This document shows, one piece after another, positions 25,626 to 34,507 of a stretch of DNA of 64,000 nt. The DNA comes from an uncultured Bacteroidota bacterium (GTDB lineage Bacteria > Bacteroidota > Bacteroidia > Bacteroidales > GWA2-32-17): assembly GCA_903837285.1 (NCBI GenBank), contig CAILUD010000099.1, positions 16,544 through 80,543 of the forward strand. The letters are read 5' to 3'. The notes under the pieces are model-generated. The model made no database searches, had not been told where the DNA came from, and was given only the letters and a program-made list of their open reading frames with translations. A program made the position numbers and the translations under genes. The stretch's first letter is position 1; every line of letters starts with the position of its first letter.

Positions 25626-28600
25626 ATGAAAAAAAACGTGCAAGAAATTATTAAACAACGAATACTCGTGCTCGATGGAGCTATGGGTACTATGATTCAG
25701 CGATATAAATTGACTGAAGAAGATTATCGTGGAACACGATTTTTAAATCATTCAGCTTCCTTAAAGGGAAACAATGATTTATTGGTCCTAACAAAACCTG
25801 AAGTAATCCAGGAAATTCATGAAAAATATTTGGAGGCTGGAGCCGATATTATAGAGACAAATACTTTTAATGCGCAACGGGTTTCGCTTTCTGATTATAA
25901 AATGGAAAGCCTTGCTTATGAAATGAATTTTGAAGCAGCAAAGATTGCTAAAAAAGCTACAAGTAAATATAACAATTCTGAAAAACCTCGTTTTGTAGCT
26001 GGTTCAATTGGTCCAACTAATAAAACAGCTTCGCTTTCACCAGATGTAAATAATCCTGCAGCAAGGAATGTAACTTATGATGAGTTGGTAGTTGCATATT
26101 CTGAACAAATACAAGGATTAATGGATGGCGGTGTTGATGCAATATTAATAGAAACCATTTTCGATACACTTAATGCAAAAGCTGCATTATATGCTGTTGA
26201 AGAAGTTTTTAATGAGAAAAATATTCGTTTGCCAATAATGATTTCTGTAACAATTACTGATAATGCGGGGCGAACACTTTCTGGTCAGACACTAGAAGCT
26301 TTTTTAATTTCAATTTCTCATGCAGATTTGTTTTCTATTGGATTGAATTGCGCTTTTGGCGCAAAACAAATAGAGCCTTATTTGGAAGAACTTTCAAGAA
26401 AAGCATCATTTTATGTAAGTGTATATCCAAATGCAGGTTTGCCAAATCAGTTTGGAGCATATGATGAAAGTGCTGAAGAAATGGCAAAAACAGTTTCTAC
26501 TTTTGCAAAGAAGGGAATTGTGAATATTGTTGGCGGTTGTTGCGGAACAACTCCTCAGCATATTAATGCAATAGCAAATGCTGTTAAAGATTACGCTCCT
26601 CGTATTGTTCCAGTTTTTGAACCATTAACAAAATTAAGTGGATTAGAATCATTAATTATTCGCGAAGATTCAAATTTTATAAATATCGGAGAACGAACTA
26701 ATGTTTCTGGTTCGATGAAATTTGCGAAGTTAATTCGCGAAAACAAATACGAAGAAGCACTTTTAGTAGCCCGACAACAAATTGAAAATGGGGCACAAGT
26801 GTTTGATGTTAGTTTAGACGATGGGATGATTGATGCAGAAACCGAAATGCCTTTATTTTTGCGTTGGGTGAGTTCAGATCCAGATGTAGCAAAGGCTCCA
26901 ATAATGATTGATTCTTCAAAATGGTCGGTATTGGAAAATAGTTTGAAGTCTGTGCAGGGAAAGGTTATTGTAAACTCAATTAGTTTAAAGGAAGGCGAAG
27001 AACAATTTTTAGAACGGGCAAAAAAAATTCGTCAGTATGGTGCTGCTGCAATAATTATGGCATTTGACGAAGAAGGCCAGGCAACAACGTGCCAAAGAAA
27101 AATCGATGTTTGTAAAAAAGCATACGATTTACTAACACAAAAAATAAATTTTCCTCCTGAAGATATAATTTTTGATGCAAATATTTTAACAATTGGTACA
27201 GGATTAGCAGAGCACAACAATTTTGCAATAGAGTTTCTTGATGCAATTAAATGGATTAAGGAGAATTTGCCTTATGCAAAAACAAGTGGAGGAATAAGTA
27301 ATTTATCTTTTGCTTTCCGAGGAAACGAAGCCATCAGGCAGGTTCTTCATTCTGTGTTTTTATATCATGCTATTAAAGCCGGATTGGATATGGGAATTGT
27401 TAATGCTGGCGCATTACCGGTATATGATCAGATAGATGAAAAAATTAAAACTTTAGCCGAAGATCTTATTTTTAACAAAAGGCCCGATGCTACAGAAAGA
27501 ATATTGGAAGCTGCTTTAAATTTAAAAAGTGAACTTATTTCCGATTCTAGTATAAATGAATGGCGAACACTATCAGTTGAGGAAAGGCTTGGTCATGCAT
27601 TAGTAAAAGGTATTGCAGATTTTATTGATGAAGATATTGCAGAAATGCTGACGGTACTTCCTCAACCAATTGATATTATTGAAGGTCCGTTAATGACCGG
27701 AATGAGCAAGGTGGGTGAACTATTTGGTTCGGGTCAAATGTTTTTACCTCAGGTAATGAAGAGTGCCAGGGTAATGAAAAAAGCAGTTGCCTTATTGCAA
27801 CCGTTGTTAGAACAACAAAGCTTATCAGCGAATAGTTCAAAAGCAGGGAAAATTTTAATAGCAACAGTAAAGGGCGATGTTCACGATATTGGAAAAAATA
27901 TTGCAGGAATAATCTTATCGTGCAATAATTACGAAATTATTGATTTGGGAATTATGGTTCCCCGCGAAACAATTTTGAATGAAGCAGAGAGATTAAATGT
28001 TGATATGGTTGGTTTAAGTGGTTTAATTACCCCATCTCTTGATGAAATGATTTATGTGGCAAAAGGAATGGAAGAAAGAGGAATGAAGATTCCATTATTA
28101 ATTGGTGGTGCAACAACGTCCAAAATTCATACTGCCGTAAAAATTGCACAAGCGTATTCTGGTGCAGTTGTGCACGTAAAAGATGCGTCGTTGAGTGCTG
28201 GAATAGTCTCTGATTTGCTTAATCCTGAAAGAAAAGAAGAATATCTTAAAAAATTATATTCAGAATATGAGGAGTTAAAAACAAATCACCTTAAAAGAGT
28301 CGAAAATAAAAAGGAAATTTCAGAACAGGATGCGTTTTTAAATAGATTTAGGTTTGATGTTACAAAAGCAGATATAATAAAACCTGCTGTTATTGGAGTA
28401 AAGGTTATTAAAAACATTTCAATAAAAGAACTTATTCCGTTAATAAGCTGGGCATATTTTTTTCATCAGTGGCAATTTAAAGGAGCCTATCCTGCTTTGT
28501 TAAACGATACTGAAAAAGGAAAAGAAGCAAAACAACTTTTATTAGATGCTAAAAATTTACTAAATAGAATTGCTGAAGAAAAGTTGTTAAGTGCTGATGC

Positions 28601-29183
28601 AGTTATTGGAATTTTTCCTGCATACTCTGAAAAGAATAAGGTATATTTTAATTCAAATGAGAATTCAATAAAAGAAATTGAATTTCCTCGTAACCGTGAA
28701 CCTAAAGACGATAGCCAGCCTAATCTGTGCTTGTCTGATTTTATTGCTCCAAAGGAATTAAATATTACTGATTACATTGGAATGTTTGTAACTACTGCAG
28801 GAATTGGAGCCGAAAAAATTGAAAAACAATTTAAAGATGCTGGTGATGAGTACTCTGCTCTTATGGTTAGAATTCTTGCTGATCGATTAGCAGAAGCACT
28901 TGCAGAGTATCTGCATGAGAAAATAAGAAAAGAAATTTGGGCATATTCTCCAAACGAAAATGTTAATATTGAAGAAATGCTTAAAGAAAAATATCGTGGA
29001 ATAAGGCCAGCGCCGGGTTATCCAAGTTGTCCCGAACACAAATTAAAAGAAATAATTTTTAATGAGCTAAATGTTACAGAAAATATTGGAGCATCATTAA
29101 CCGAAAGTTATTCGATGATGCCAGCCGCAACTGTTTCAGGATTTTATTTTGCACATCCAGAAGCAAGGTATTTTGGGACATAA
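25626..29183 (+). CDS. metH: Cobalamin-dependent methionine synthase
   Basis: MetH methylates homocysteine with methyltetrahydrofolate via methylcobalamin. The 1185-residue protein has all four modules. The homocysteine domain (about 1-325) has zinc ligands C242 (GLNCAFG) and C305/C306 (GGCCGTTPQHI). The pterin-binding domain (about 340-610) has FINIGERTNVSGS. The cap and cobalamin domain (about 640-880) has the DxHxxG motif with the cobalt ligand H753 (KGDVHDIGKNI). The reactivation domain (about 900-1185) has RPAPGYPSCPEHKLKE and ends with HPEARYFGT. Nothing is truncated. It is controlled by the upstream SAM-I riboswitch, and a palindromic repeat lies after its stop. Confidence 0.97.
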   Translation: MKKNVQEIIKQRILVLDGAMGTMIQRYKLTEEDYRGTRFLNHSASLKGNNDLLVLTKPEVIQEIHEKYLEAGADIIETNTFNAQRVSLSDYKMESLAYEMNFEAAKIAKKATSKYNNSEKPRFVAGSIGPTNKTASLSPDVNNPAARNVTYDELVVAYSEQIQGLMDGGVDAILIETIFDTLNAKAALYAVEEVFNEKNIRLPIMISVTITDNAGRTLSGQTLEAFLISISHADLFSIGLNCAFGAKQIEPYLEELSRKASFYVSVYPNAGLPNQFGAYDESAEEMAKTVSTFAKKGIVNIVGGCCGTTPQHINAIANAVKDYAPRIVPVFEPLTKLSGLESLIIREDSNFINIGERTNVSGSMKFAKLIRENKYEEALLVARQQIENGAQVFDVSLDDGMIDAETEMPLFLRWVSSDPDVAKAPIMIDSSKWSVLENSLKSVQGKVIVNSISLKEGEEQFLERAKKIRQYGAAAIIMAFDEEGQATTCQRKIDVCKKAYDLLTQKINFPPEDIIFDANILTIGTGLAEHNNFAIEFLDAIKWIKENLPYAKTSGGISNLSFAFRGNEAIRQVLHSVFLYHAIKAGLDMGIVNAGALPVYDQIDEKIKTLAEDLIFNKRPDATERILEAALNLKSELISDSSINEWRTLSVEERLGHALVKGIADFIDEDIAEMLTVLPQPIDIIEGPLMTGMSKVGELFGSGQMFLPQVMKSARVMKKAVALLQPLLEQQSLSANSSKAGKILIATVKGDVHDIGKNIAGIILSCNNYEIIDLGIMVPRETILNEAERLNVDMVGLSGLITPSLDEMIYVAKGMEERGMKIPLLIGGATTSKIHTAVKIAQAYSGAVVHVKDASLSAGIVSDLLNPERKEEYLKKLYSEYEELKTNHLKRVENKKEISEQDAFLNRFRFDVTKADIIKPAVIGVKVIKNISIKELIPLISWAYFFHQWQFKGAYPALLNDTEKGKEAKQLLLDAKNLLNRIAEEKLLSADAVIGIFPAYSEKNKVYFNSNENSIKEIEFPRNREPKDDSQPNLCLSDFIAPKELNITDYIGMFVTTAGIGAEKIEKQFKDAGDEYSALMVRILADRLAEALAEYLHEKIRKEIWAYSPNENVNIEEMLKEKYRGIRPAPGYPSCPEHKLKEIIFNELNVTENIGASLTESYSMMPAATVSGFYFAHPEARYFGT

Positions 29184-29211
29184 AACAATTTAAGTAGAAT
29201 ATTAATACAAG

Positions 29212-29299
29212 TATAATTATAAAATAGCCCAACCAATTGTCCCTCTTTTTTGAAGAGGGTTGGGAGATGATTAAAAAACGGGGCTATTTTATAATTATA
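29212..29299. repeat. Palindromic intergenic element, copy 1
   Basis: Perfect 19-bp inverted repeats occupy 29212-29230 and 29281-29299 (TATAATTATAAAATAGCCC and its reverse complement). Between them lies a core with an inner hairpin, CCCTCTT/AAGAGGG. A second copy occurs at 46589-46671 with the core from CAACCAATTGTCCC to GAAGAGGG identical. The 88-bp element has no coding capacity and resembles a MITE-like or structured repeat. Confidence 0.85.
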
Positions 29300-29366
29300 A
29301 CAGGTATGGTTAAAGTAATAAAAAAATCTTTTTATTATTTTGTATCTTTGATTAAAATATTCTAAA

Positions 29367-29906
29367 ATGAGCGAGCAGTCTTCAACTCCGGATTTAGATA
29401 AAATAAAAGAAACTCTTAAGAAACTTGCAGTACTTGCAGAGAGAGGAGAGGAGAATGAAAGACAAACAGCTTTGGGCTTATTACAGCGTCTTTTACAAAA
29501 ATATAATTTAAACATTCCCGATTTAATAAATTCCGATTTAAAAGAGCGGGAGTTTAGTTATTCTTCAAGAGATAATCTTACTATACTTTCGCAGTGTATT
29601 TGGTCAATTAGTCCCGAGGCCCAGGTATCATTTGATTCAGGTAAAAATAAGGTTTATGTAAAATTAAAGAGCTCTGATTATATTGAGGTAGTCGAAAAAT
29701 TTCTCTATTATTATCCATTATATGAAAAAGAGAAAATGAAATTAATGTTAGCATTCATTTGTAAACATGGATTAACAACGACTACTAACTCTTGCGGAAA
29801 TAACGAAAACATGAGTGAGCAGGAAGTGCGACAGGTTGTTGTTATGATGCAAGGAATGGATAAAGGTTCATTTGTAACAAATAAAAAAATGATAGAGAAA
29901 AAATAG
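29367..29906 (+). CDS. DUF2786 domain-containing protein
   Basis: This soluble 179-residue protein has an N-terminal DUF2786-like segment (about residues 8-47): LDKIKETLKKLAVLAERGEE followed by QTALGLLQRLLQKYNLNIPD. DUF2786 proteins carry this short helical segment, often with a C-terminal domain of unknown role. The C-terminal half (residues about 60-179) includes VKLKSSDYIEVVEKFLYYYP and is rich in charged and aromatic residues. It is followed 12 bp later by the sugar aminotransferase gene. No function is established. Confidence 0.75.
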   Translation: MSEQSSTPDLDKIKETLKKLAVLAERGEENERQTALGLLQRLLQKYNLNIPDLINSDLKEREFSYSSRDNLTILSQCIWSISPEAQVSFDSGKNKVYVKLKSSDYIEVVEKFLYYYPLYEKEKMKLMLAFICKHGLTTTTNSCGNNENMSEQEVRQVVVMMQGMDKGSFVTNKKMIEKK

Positions 29907-29918
29907 ATTAATATTAGT

Positions 29919-31052
29919 ATGAATCCTATTCCATTTAATAAGCCTTTCTTTAGCGGTAATGAGTTAAAATACATTACAGAAGCGATTAATTATGGAAAAA
30001 TATCTGGCAATGGTGTTTTCACAAATAAATGTCATGCTTTTTTCGAAAATAAATATGGATTTGGCAAATGTCTATTGACTGCTAGTTGTACCGATGCTCT
30101 TGAAATGGCTGCAATACTTTTAGATATTAAACCAGGTGATGAAGTTATTGTGCCTTCATATTCTTTTGTTTCTACAGCAAATGCATTTGCTCTACGTGGT
30201 GCAACAATTGTTTTTGCAGATTCAACAGACGTTTCTCCACATGTATCACCTGAGTCTATAGAACAAGTTATAACAAAAAACACAAAAGCTATTATAATTG
30301 TTCATTATGGTGGTATTGCATGTGATATGGATAAAATTATGTCAATAGCAAATAAAAATAATCTTTTTTTAGTTGAGGATTGTGCTCATTCTATTGATAG
30401 TTATTGGCAAGGAAGACCATTAGGGTCCCTAGGTGATTTTGGTACATTTTCATTTCACGAAACAAAAAATATTATTTCTGGCGAAGGTGGATTATTAACA
30501 ATAAACAGAACAGAAAATATAAAACGTTCCGAAATTATTTGGGAAAAGGGGACGAATCGTGCTGCATTTTCAAGGGGCGAGGTAGATAAATACAATTGGA
30601 TTGATTTAGGCTCTTCGTATTTACCATCAGAGGTTACTGCTGCATTTTTATTTGCACAACTTGAATCCATTAACAAAATACAGGAAAAGAGAATTAGAAT
30701 CTGGAATCAATATTATTCAGGATTAAAATTATTAGAAGAAAAAGGTTATTTTAAATTGCCATTAATTCCTGATTATGCCACAAATAATGGTCATCTTTTT
30801 TATTTGTTAGCCGATTCACTTGAAACAAGAAATAACCTTATTCAATTTCTTGCAAAGAGTAATATTAATGCTGTATTTCATTATCTTCCTTTGCATCAAT
30901 CACCATTTATTCAAAAAGCTGGTAGTTCAAATGAATTAACTAACGTTTTAAAATTTAGTAATCAACTTATCCGATTGCCATTATTTTTTGAAATTACAGA
31001 TTTACAAGTAGATTATATAATTCAAAAAATTACCGATTTCTATAAAAAATAA
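29919..31052 (+). CDS. dTDP-4-amino-4,6-dideoxygalactose transaminase (RffA/WecE type)
   Basis: This 377-residue, PLP-dependent sugar aminotransferase of the DegT/DnrJ/EryC1 fold matches the RffA branch. Family features are IPFNKPFFSGNELKYITEAI and TASCTDALEMAAILLDIKPG. The PLP lysine is K183 in FSFHETKNIISGEGG, and LVEDCAHSIDSYWQGRPLGS is the PLP-contacting stretch. RffA converts dTDP-4-keto-6-deoxyglucose to dTDP-Fuc4N, a sugar used in surface glycans. No other dTDP-sugar gene is in the window. A terminator follows immediately. The exact substrate is inferred from family resemblance. Confidence 0.88.
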   Translation: MNPIPFNKPFFSGNELKYITEAINYGKISGNGVFTNKCHAFFENKYGFGKCLLTASCTDALEMAAILLDIKPGDEVIVPSYSFVSTANAFALRGATIVFADSTDVSPHVSPESIEQVITKNTKAIIIVHYGGIACDMDKIMSIANKNNLFLVEDCAHSIDSYWQGRPLGSLGDFGTFSFHETKNIISGEGGLLTINRTENIKRSEIIWEKGTNRAAFSRGEVDKYNWIDLGSSYLPSEVTAAFLFAQLESINKIQEKRIRIWNQYYSGLKLLEEKGYFKLPLIPDYATNNGHLFYLLADSLETRNNLIQFLAKSNINAVFHYLPLHQSPFIQKAGSSNELTNVLKFSNQLIRLPLFFEITDLQVDYIIQKITDFYKK

Positions 31053-31087
31053 AGGCTACCCTTTTGAGATAGCCTTTGTTTTTTTAC
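31051..31087 (+). terminator. Terminator after the sugar aminotransferase gene
   Basis: AAAGGCTA (31051-31058) pairs with TAGCCTTT (31070-31077), followed by a T-rich run. The hairpin starts within the stop codon. Confidence 0.85.
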
Positions 31088-31098
31088 AATTAAACTTC

Positions 31099-31965
31099 TT
31101 ATCTGTTGATCAAAAGTTTTAAACTGTATTTATGTAAATTATTTTCTGCATTTACATAATAAATTCCAATTGGTAAATTACTTGTTTCAATAGAAGTAAC
31201 TTCTTTATTTGTTTTTGATAAAAGAACAGTTTGTCCAATCATATTTATTACTGTAATATCATACTCTTCACCATTCAAATTGATGAATACATTTTCGTTT
31301 GCTGGATTTGGCCACATTGAAGGCATAAATGTATTGCTTTCTGCAACCTCTGTAGCGGTTGTAAATGCTAAATCATCTATTAGTAACATGGTTCCTAATA
31401 CAGCTGAGGAAGCTTGTGAAGATCTAAAAGTAATATTAAATGTGTCAGGAGTAATGGTTGTTGGGTTATAAGTTAAAGGTACAGAGAATAAAGTGTAAGT
31501 TGTAATGCTTTGGCCTACAGGACTTGCAAATGTTTGATTAGCTAGAGTTAATCTTGACGAACCTGTCCATTTAGTCATGGTAACAGTAACTATCATATTC
31601 TCGCCGCCGTTTCCAGCTGTATATTTATAATATCCGTGGAATTCGGTTGGTTTACTAGAAATAGGAATACCTCCTGAAACTGATTGTGTAGTTAAATTTA
31701 CGTTTCCTAAAGTCAATATTCCAGAAATATTACCAGCAGAACCGCTTAAGTCGGCAGCAGAAGAAACAATTTGTGCCGCATAGTTTCCACTTCGTTTATC
31801 TGTTGATTGACGAATGTAATTAACAGAGTTGCTATTACTTTTCCAAGTATTAACAGTAGTAACATTTGTCCAACTTTCAAAGCCATTATTTGGAACTGTT
31901 TGTGCTGATAGATAGCATATTCCTGTCATTAAAAACAAACCAAAAAAAGTAGATAATTTTTTCAT
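31099..31965 (-). CDS. Exported jelly-roll-like protein with T9SS sorting domain
   Basis: This 288-residue protein has a signal peptide (residues about 1-21, ending YLSAQ). A central beta-rich, carbohydrate-binding-like domain follows (about 25-200; VPNNGFESWTNVTTVNTWKS, FHGYYKYTAGNGGENMIV, then LIDDLAFTTATE), similar to putative glycan-binding domains in Bacteroidota. The C-terminal T9SS type A domain starts at SMWPNPANENVFINLNG and ends YSLKLLINR. It is therefore secreted to the outside or the surface. It is convergent with the aminotransferase gene and has no operon partner. The ligand is unknown. Confidence 0.82.
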   Translation of the reverse strand: MKKLSTFFGLFLMTGICYLSAQTVPNNGFESWTNVTTVNTWKSNSNSVNYIRQSTDKRSGNYAAQIVSSAADLSGSAGNISGILTLGNVNLTTQSVSGGIPISSKPTEFHGYYKYTAGNGGENMIVTVTMTKWTGSSRLTLANQTFASPVGQSITTYTLFSVPLTYNPTTITPDTFNITFRSSQASSAVLGTMLLIDDLAFTTATEVAESNTFMPSMWPNPANENVFINLNGEEYDITVINMIGQTVLLSKTNKEVTSIETSNLPIGIYYVNAENNLHKYSLKLLINR

Positions 31966-32064
31966 AGTTTTGTGAGGTTAGATTTATTCACAATGCAAAT
32001 ATAAAAAAGTATTTCAAAAAAATTAATTTTTACACTAAACTTTTTAGTAAAAAGTAAAAAAAAT

Positions 32065-32086
32065 GGTGCCAGCCCCCTAATCATTG
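32065..32086 (+). promoter_or_regulatory. GGTGCCAGCC motif upstream of the sulfotransferase operon
   Basis: GGTGCCAGCC occurs at 32065-32074, about 98 nt before the first sulfotransferase. The identical 10 bases occur on the minus strand at 42649-42640, 137 nt upstream of the ACP gene and in the same orientation to its gene. A leader or regulatory role is only inferred; chance or a dispersed repeat is possible. Confidence 0.25.
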
Positions 32087-32171
32087 GAGTATAATTCTAA
32101 AAAAAATAATGTTTTCAGTAATAAAAAATTAATTTTATTGTTTTTTTAGACCAATTAGTGTCAATATACAC

Positions 32172-33203
32172 ATGATTAAAAGTCCGGAAATTATTTTTAT
32201 TATAGGAAGATCACGATCGGGAACTACATTACTGCGCTCAATGCTTGATATGCACCAATTTATCTCTATCCCAAACGAGTGTACCTTTATTTTACAGCTT
32301 TTAAAAAGATACAAGAATATTAAAAATTGGGATCCTTATATAATTGAAAAATTTATATTCGATCTAAAAAAAACCTGGCTATCTGATAATCTAAAACTTG
32401 ATGTTGACAATTTAAAAGAGAATCTTAAAAACTTTAATCAAAAATCTTGCTTTCAAGACATATGCAAGCAAGTTATTCTTAACACTCCTTCAGCTATCTC
32501 AAAACCTGATTTGATGTATGTTGGTGACAAAAATCCTTCGTCATCATTAAATTTAAAAACAATTTATTCAATTTTTGGAAATGACTGTAAATACATATTT
32601 ATAAACCGAGATTATAGGGATCAGTATTTATCTCAGAAAAATGCTGGTGTAGAAATACCAAATATTGTGGTTTCTGCAAAACGATGGGTAAAGGCATTCA
32701 CCGATTTTTTAAAAGTATCAGAAAATAAAAAATCGAATTTTTATAACTTAAGATATGAAGATCTGGTAACCGAACCTGAAAAAAATTTACAAGAGATATG
32801 TGAATTTTTAAATATTTCATATGATAAAAAAATGCTTGAGTTTTACAATATTGAAAATTTAAATAAATCATTTTCAGAAATTTCACTTCAAGGGATACAT
32901 AGTAGTATTAAAAATCCAGTATCAGAAAAGAGTATTGGTTTATGGAAAAAGAATTTGACAGAAAGACAAATAAAAATTTTAGATAAAATTTGTGGAAAAT
33001 ATAAAAAGCAATCAGGCTATAAGGTCGATACAAATATTAATGACTTTGCTTTTTTTATAATAACCTTTCCGGATTACTTGCTATATTATTTTACAGTTTT
33101 ATCTTCGTGTTTTATTAAATGGTTACCTTTTAATATATACCTTAAACTTTCAGGAGGTGCATTTTTGGGTAGTCTTTGGAATAAGCTTTTTAGAAAAAAA
33201 TAA
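32172..33203 (+). CDS. Sulfotransferase, paralogue 1
   Basis: This 343-residue member of the sulfotransferase superfamily has the 5'-phosphosulfate-binding loop IIGRSRSGTTLLRSM at residues about 11-25. The 3'-phosphate region is YIFINRDYRDQYLSQKNAG, and the later block is LRYEDLVTEPEKNLQEICEF. Such enzymes move sulfate from PAPS to a hydroxyl or amine on a glycan or lipid. The C-terminal hydrophobic stretch (FPDYLLYYFTVLSSCFI) suggests membrane contact. It is followed 2 bp later by the flippase gene. It is more divergent than paralogues 2 and 3. Confidence 0.88.
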   Translation: MIKSPEIIFIIGRSRSGTTLLRSMLDMHQFISIPNECTFILQLLKRYKNIKNWDPYIIEKFIFDLKKTWLSDNLKLDVDNLKENLKNFNQKSCFQDICKQVILNTPSAISKPDLMYVGDKNPSSSLNLKTIYSIFGNDCKYIFINRDYRDQYLSQKNAGVEIPNIVVSAKRWVKAFTDFLKVSENKKSNFYNLRYEDLVTEPEKNLQEICEFLNISYDKKMLEFYNIENLNKSFSEISLQGIHSSIKNPVSEKSIGLWKKNLTERQIKILDKICGKYKKQSGYKVDTNINDFAFFIITFPDYLLYYFTVLSSCFIKWLPFNIYLKLSGGAFLGSLWNKLFRKK

Positions 33204-33205
33204 AC

Positions 33206-34507
33206 ATGCAGAAAAAGAATAGCAACGAGATTCTTAAATTTCTTTTAAGCAATATTTTTACTTTAGTTTTATTGGCCGTATCGGGAATTATTCTTGTCAG
33301 AATTCTTGGTCCATCAGAAACTGGTCGGTTTATTTCAATTTATATTATCCCAAGTATGTTAATAAGGTTAACCATGCTTGGCTCCAGAAAAACTGCAATT
33401 ACTCACTTTGGTGAAAAATCTTATTCGGATAATGAAATAGTTTCGTCTCTGCTTTTTATCTGGATTTTTAGCAGTTTAATGGCTGTAATTATTTGTACTG
33501 CAAATTTTGCCATTATGCAACATGCAGATATGAATGCCATTACTCATATATTTGTTCTTTCAACTATTCCTCTTCGTTTATTTATTTTTTATTCAATTAG
33601 TGTTTTTGTTGGTAAGACAAAATATAATTTTTCAAATATATTTAAACTTCTTCCCGATCTGCTTAACTTTATTATTCTTCTTGTTTTTGTTTCTTCTGGA
33701 AACTTAAATATTGACGGTGCTATTGTTGCATATTTTTTCTCTAGTCTATTTGTTGCAGTAGTTTGTTTTTTAATGCTAATAAGGCATTTTAAAATAAAAT
33801 TTGAATTCAATAAAGAGATAATTAAGTCACTGTCAACGGTTGGTTTTATAAATGCATTAACTCTTTTTGTAATGCAGCTTAATTATAGGTTTGATATTGT
33901 TTTATTATATAAATATTCTACAACTTACCAGGTCGGAATTTATGCATTAGGAACATCATTAGCTCTTGTTATTTGGATTATTCCAGATGCTATTGGGCTC
34001 ATTGTTAGAAAAAGGATATCAAAAGCAATAAATCCTATAAATATTAAAAATGAAATTGCTGGTTTTCTTAGAGTTTCATTAGTTTTTGGTATTTTAATTT
34101 CTGTTATAATGTATTTTATTGCACCCTTAATTTTCACTTTAATTTTTGGTGATAGCTTTAAAGAAAGTACTGTTATGTTCAGAAATATTTTACCGGGTGT
34201 GTTTTTATTTATAATTTTCAGATCTTTAAATGGATTTCTTCATTTGGTTTGTATGCCAGGAATTATAATTAAAATATTTGTTCCTATTTTAATTGTTAAT
34301 GTAATTCTTAATATTCTGTGGATTCCTTTGTATGGAGGAGTAGGAGCAGCATGGGCTTCAAATGTTAGTTATTCACTAGGAGCAATTACAACATTAATTG
34401 TGTTTTCTAAGAAAATGAAAATATCTTTGATTGATATTTTTAAATTTAGTGTTAGCGATTTTAGTTTTATTAAAAAACTATCAAAAATTGGAAGCAGAAA
34501 AAATTAA
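33206..34507 (+). CDS. Oligosaccharide/polysaccharide flippase (Wzx/MATE-like)
   Basis: This 433-residue protein is almost entirely transmembrane, with about 12 hydrophobic helices. Its N-terminal segment FTLVLLAVSGIILVRILGPS matches polysaccharide biosynthesis (RfbX/Wzx-type) proteins. The C-terminal stretch NVILNILWIPLYGGVGAAWA is the typical last-quarter signature. Flippases of this type move lipid-linked oligosaccharides across the inner membrane. It lies 2 bp after sulfotransferase 1, and its 3' end overlaps the likely start of sulfotransferase 2, so all are one operon. Confidence 0.88.
   Translation: MQKKNSNEILKFLLSNIFTLVLLAVSGIILVRILGPSETGRFISIYIIPSMLIRLTMLGSRKTAITHFGEKSYSDNEIVSSLLFIWIFSSLMAVIICTANFAIMQHADMNAITHIFVLSTIPLRLFIFYSISVFVGKTKYNFSNIFKLLPDLLNFIILLVFVSSGNLNIDGAIVAYFFSSLFVAVVCFLMLIRHFKIKFEFNKEIIKSLSTVGFINALTLFVMQLNYRFDIVLLYKYSTTYQVGIYALGTSLALVIWIIPDAIGLIVRKRISKAINPINIKNEIAGFLRVSLVFGILISVIMYFIAPLIFTLIFGDSFKESTVMFRNILPGVFLFIIFRSLNGFLHLVCMPGIIIKIFVPILIVNVILNILWIPLYGGVGAAWASNVSYSLGAITTLIVFSKKMKISLIDIFKFSVSDFSFIKKLSKIGSRKN

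Noticed and set aside
31099..31965. Adhesin of the same family as the propeller proteins.
   Set aside because: It lacks blade repeats; only the T9SS tail is shared.
32065..32086. ops/JUMPstart antitermination element.
   Set aside because: The word does not contain the ops sequence GGCGGTAGC; only a motif coincidence remains.
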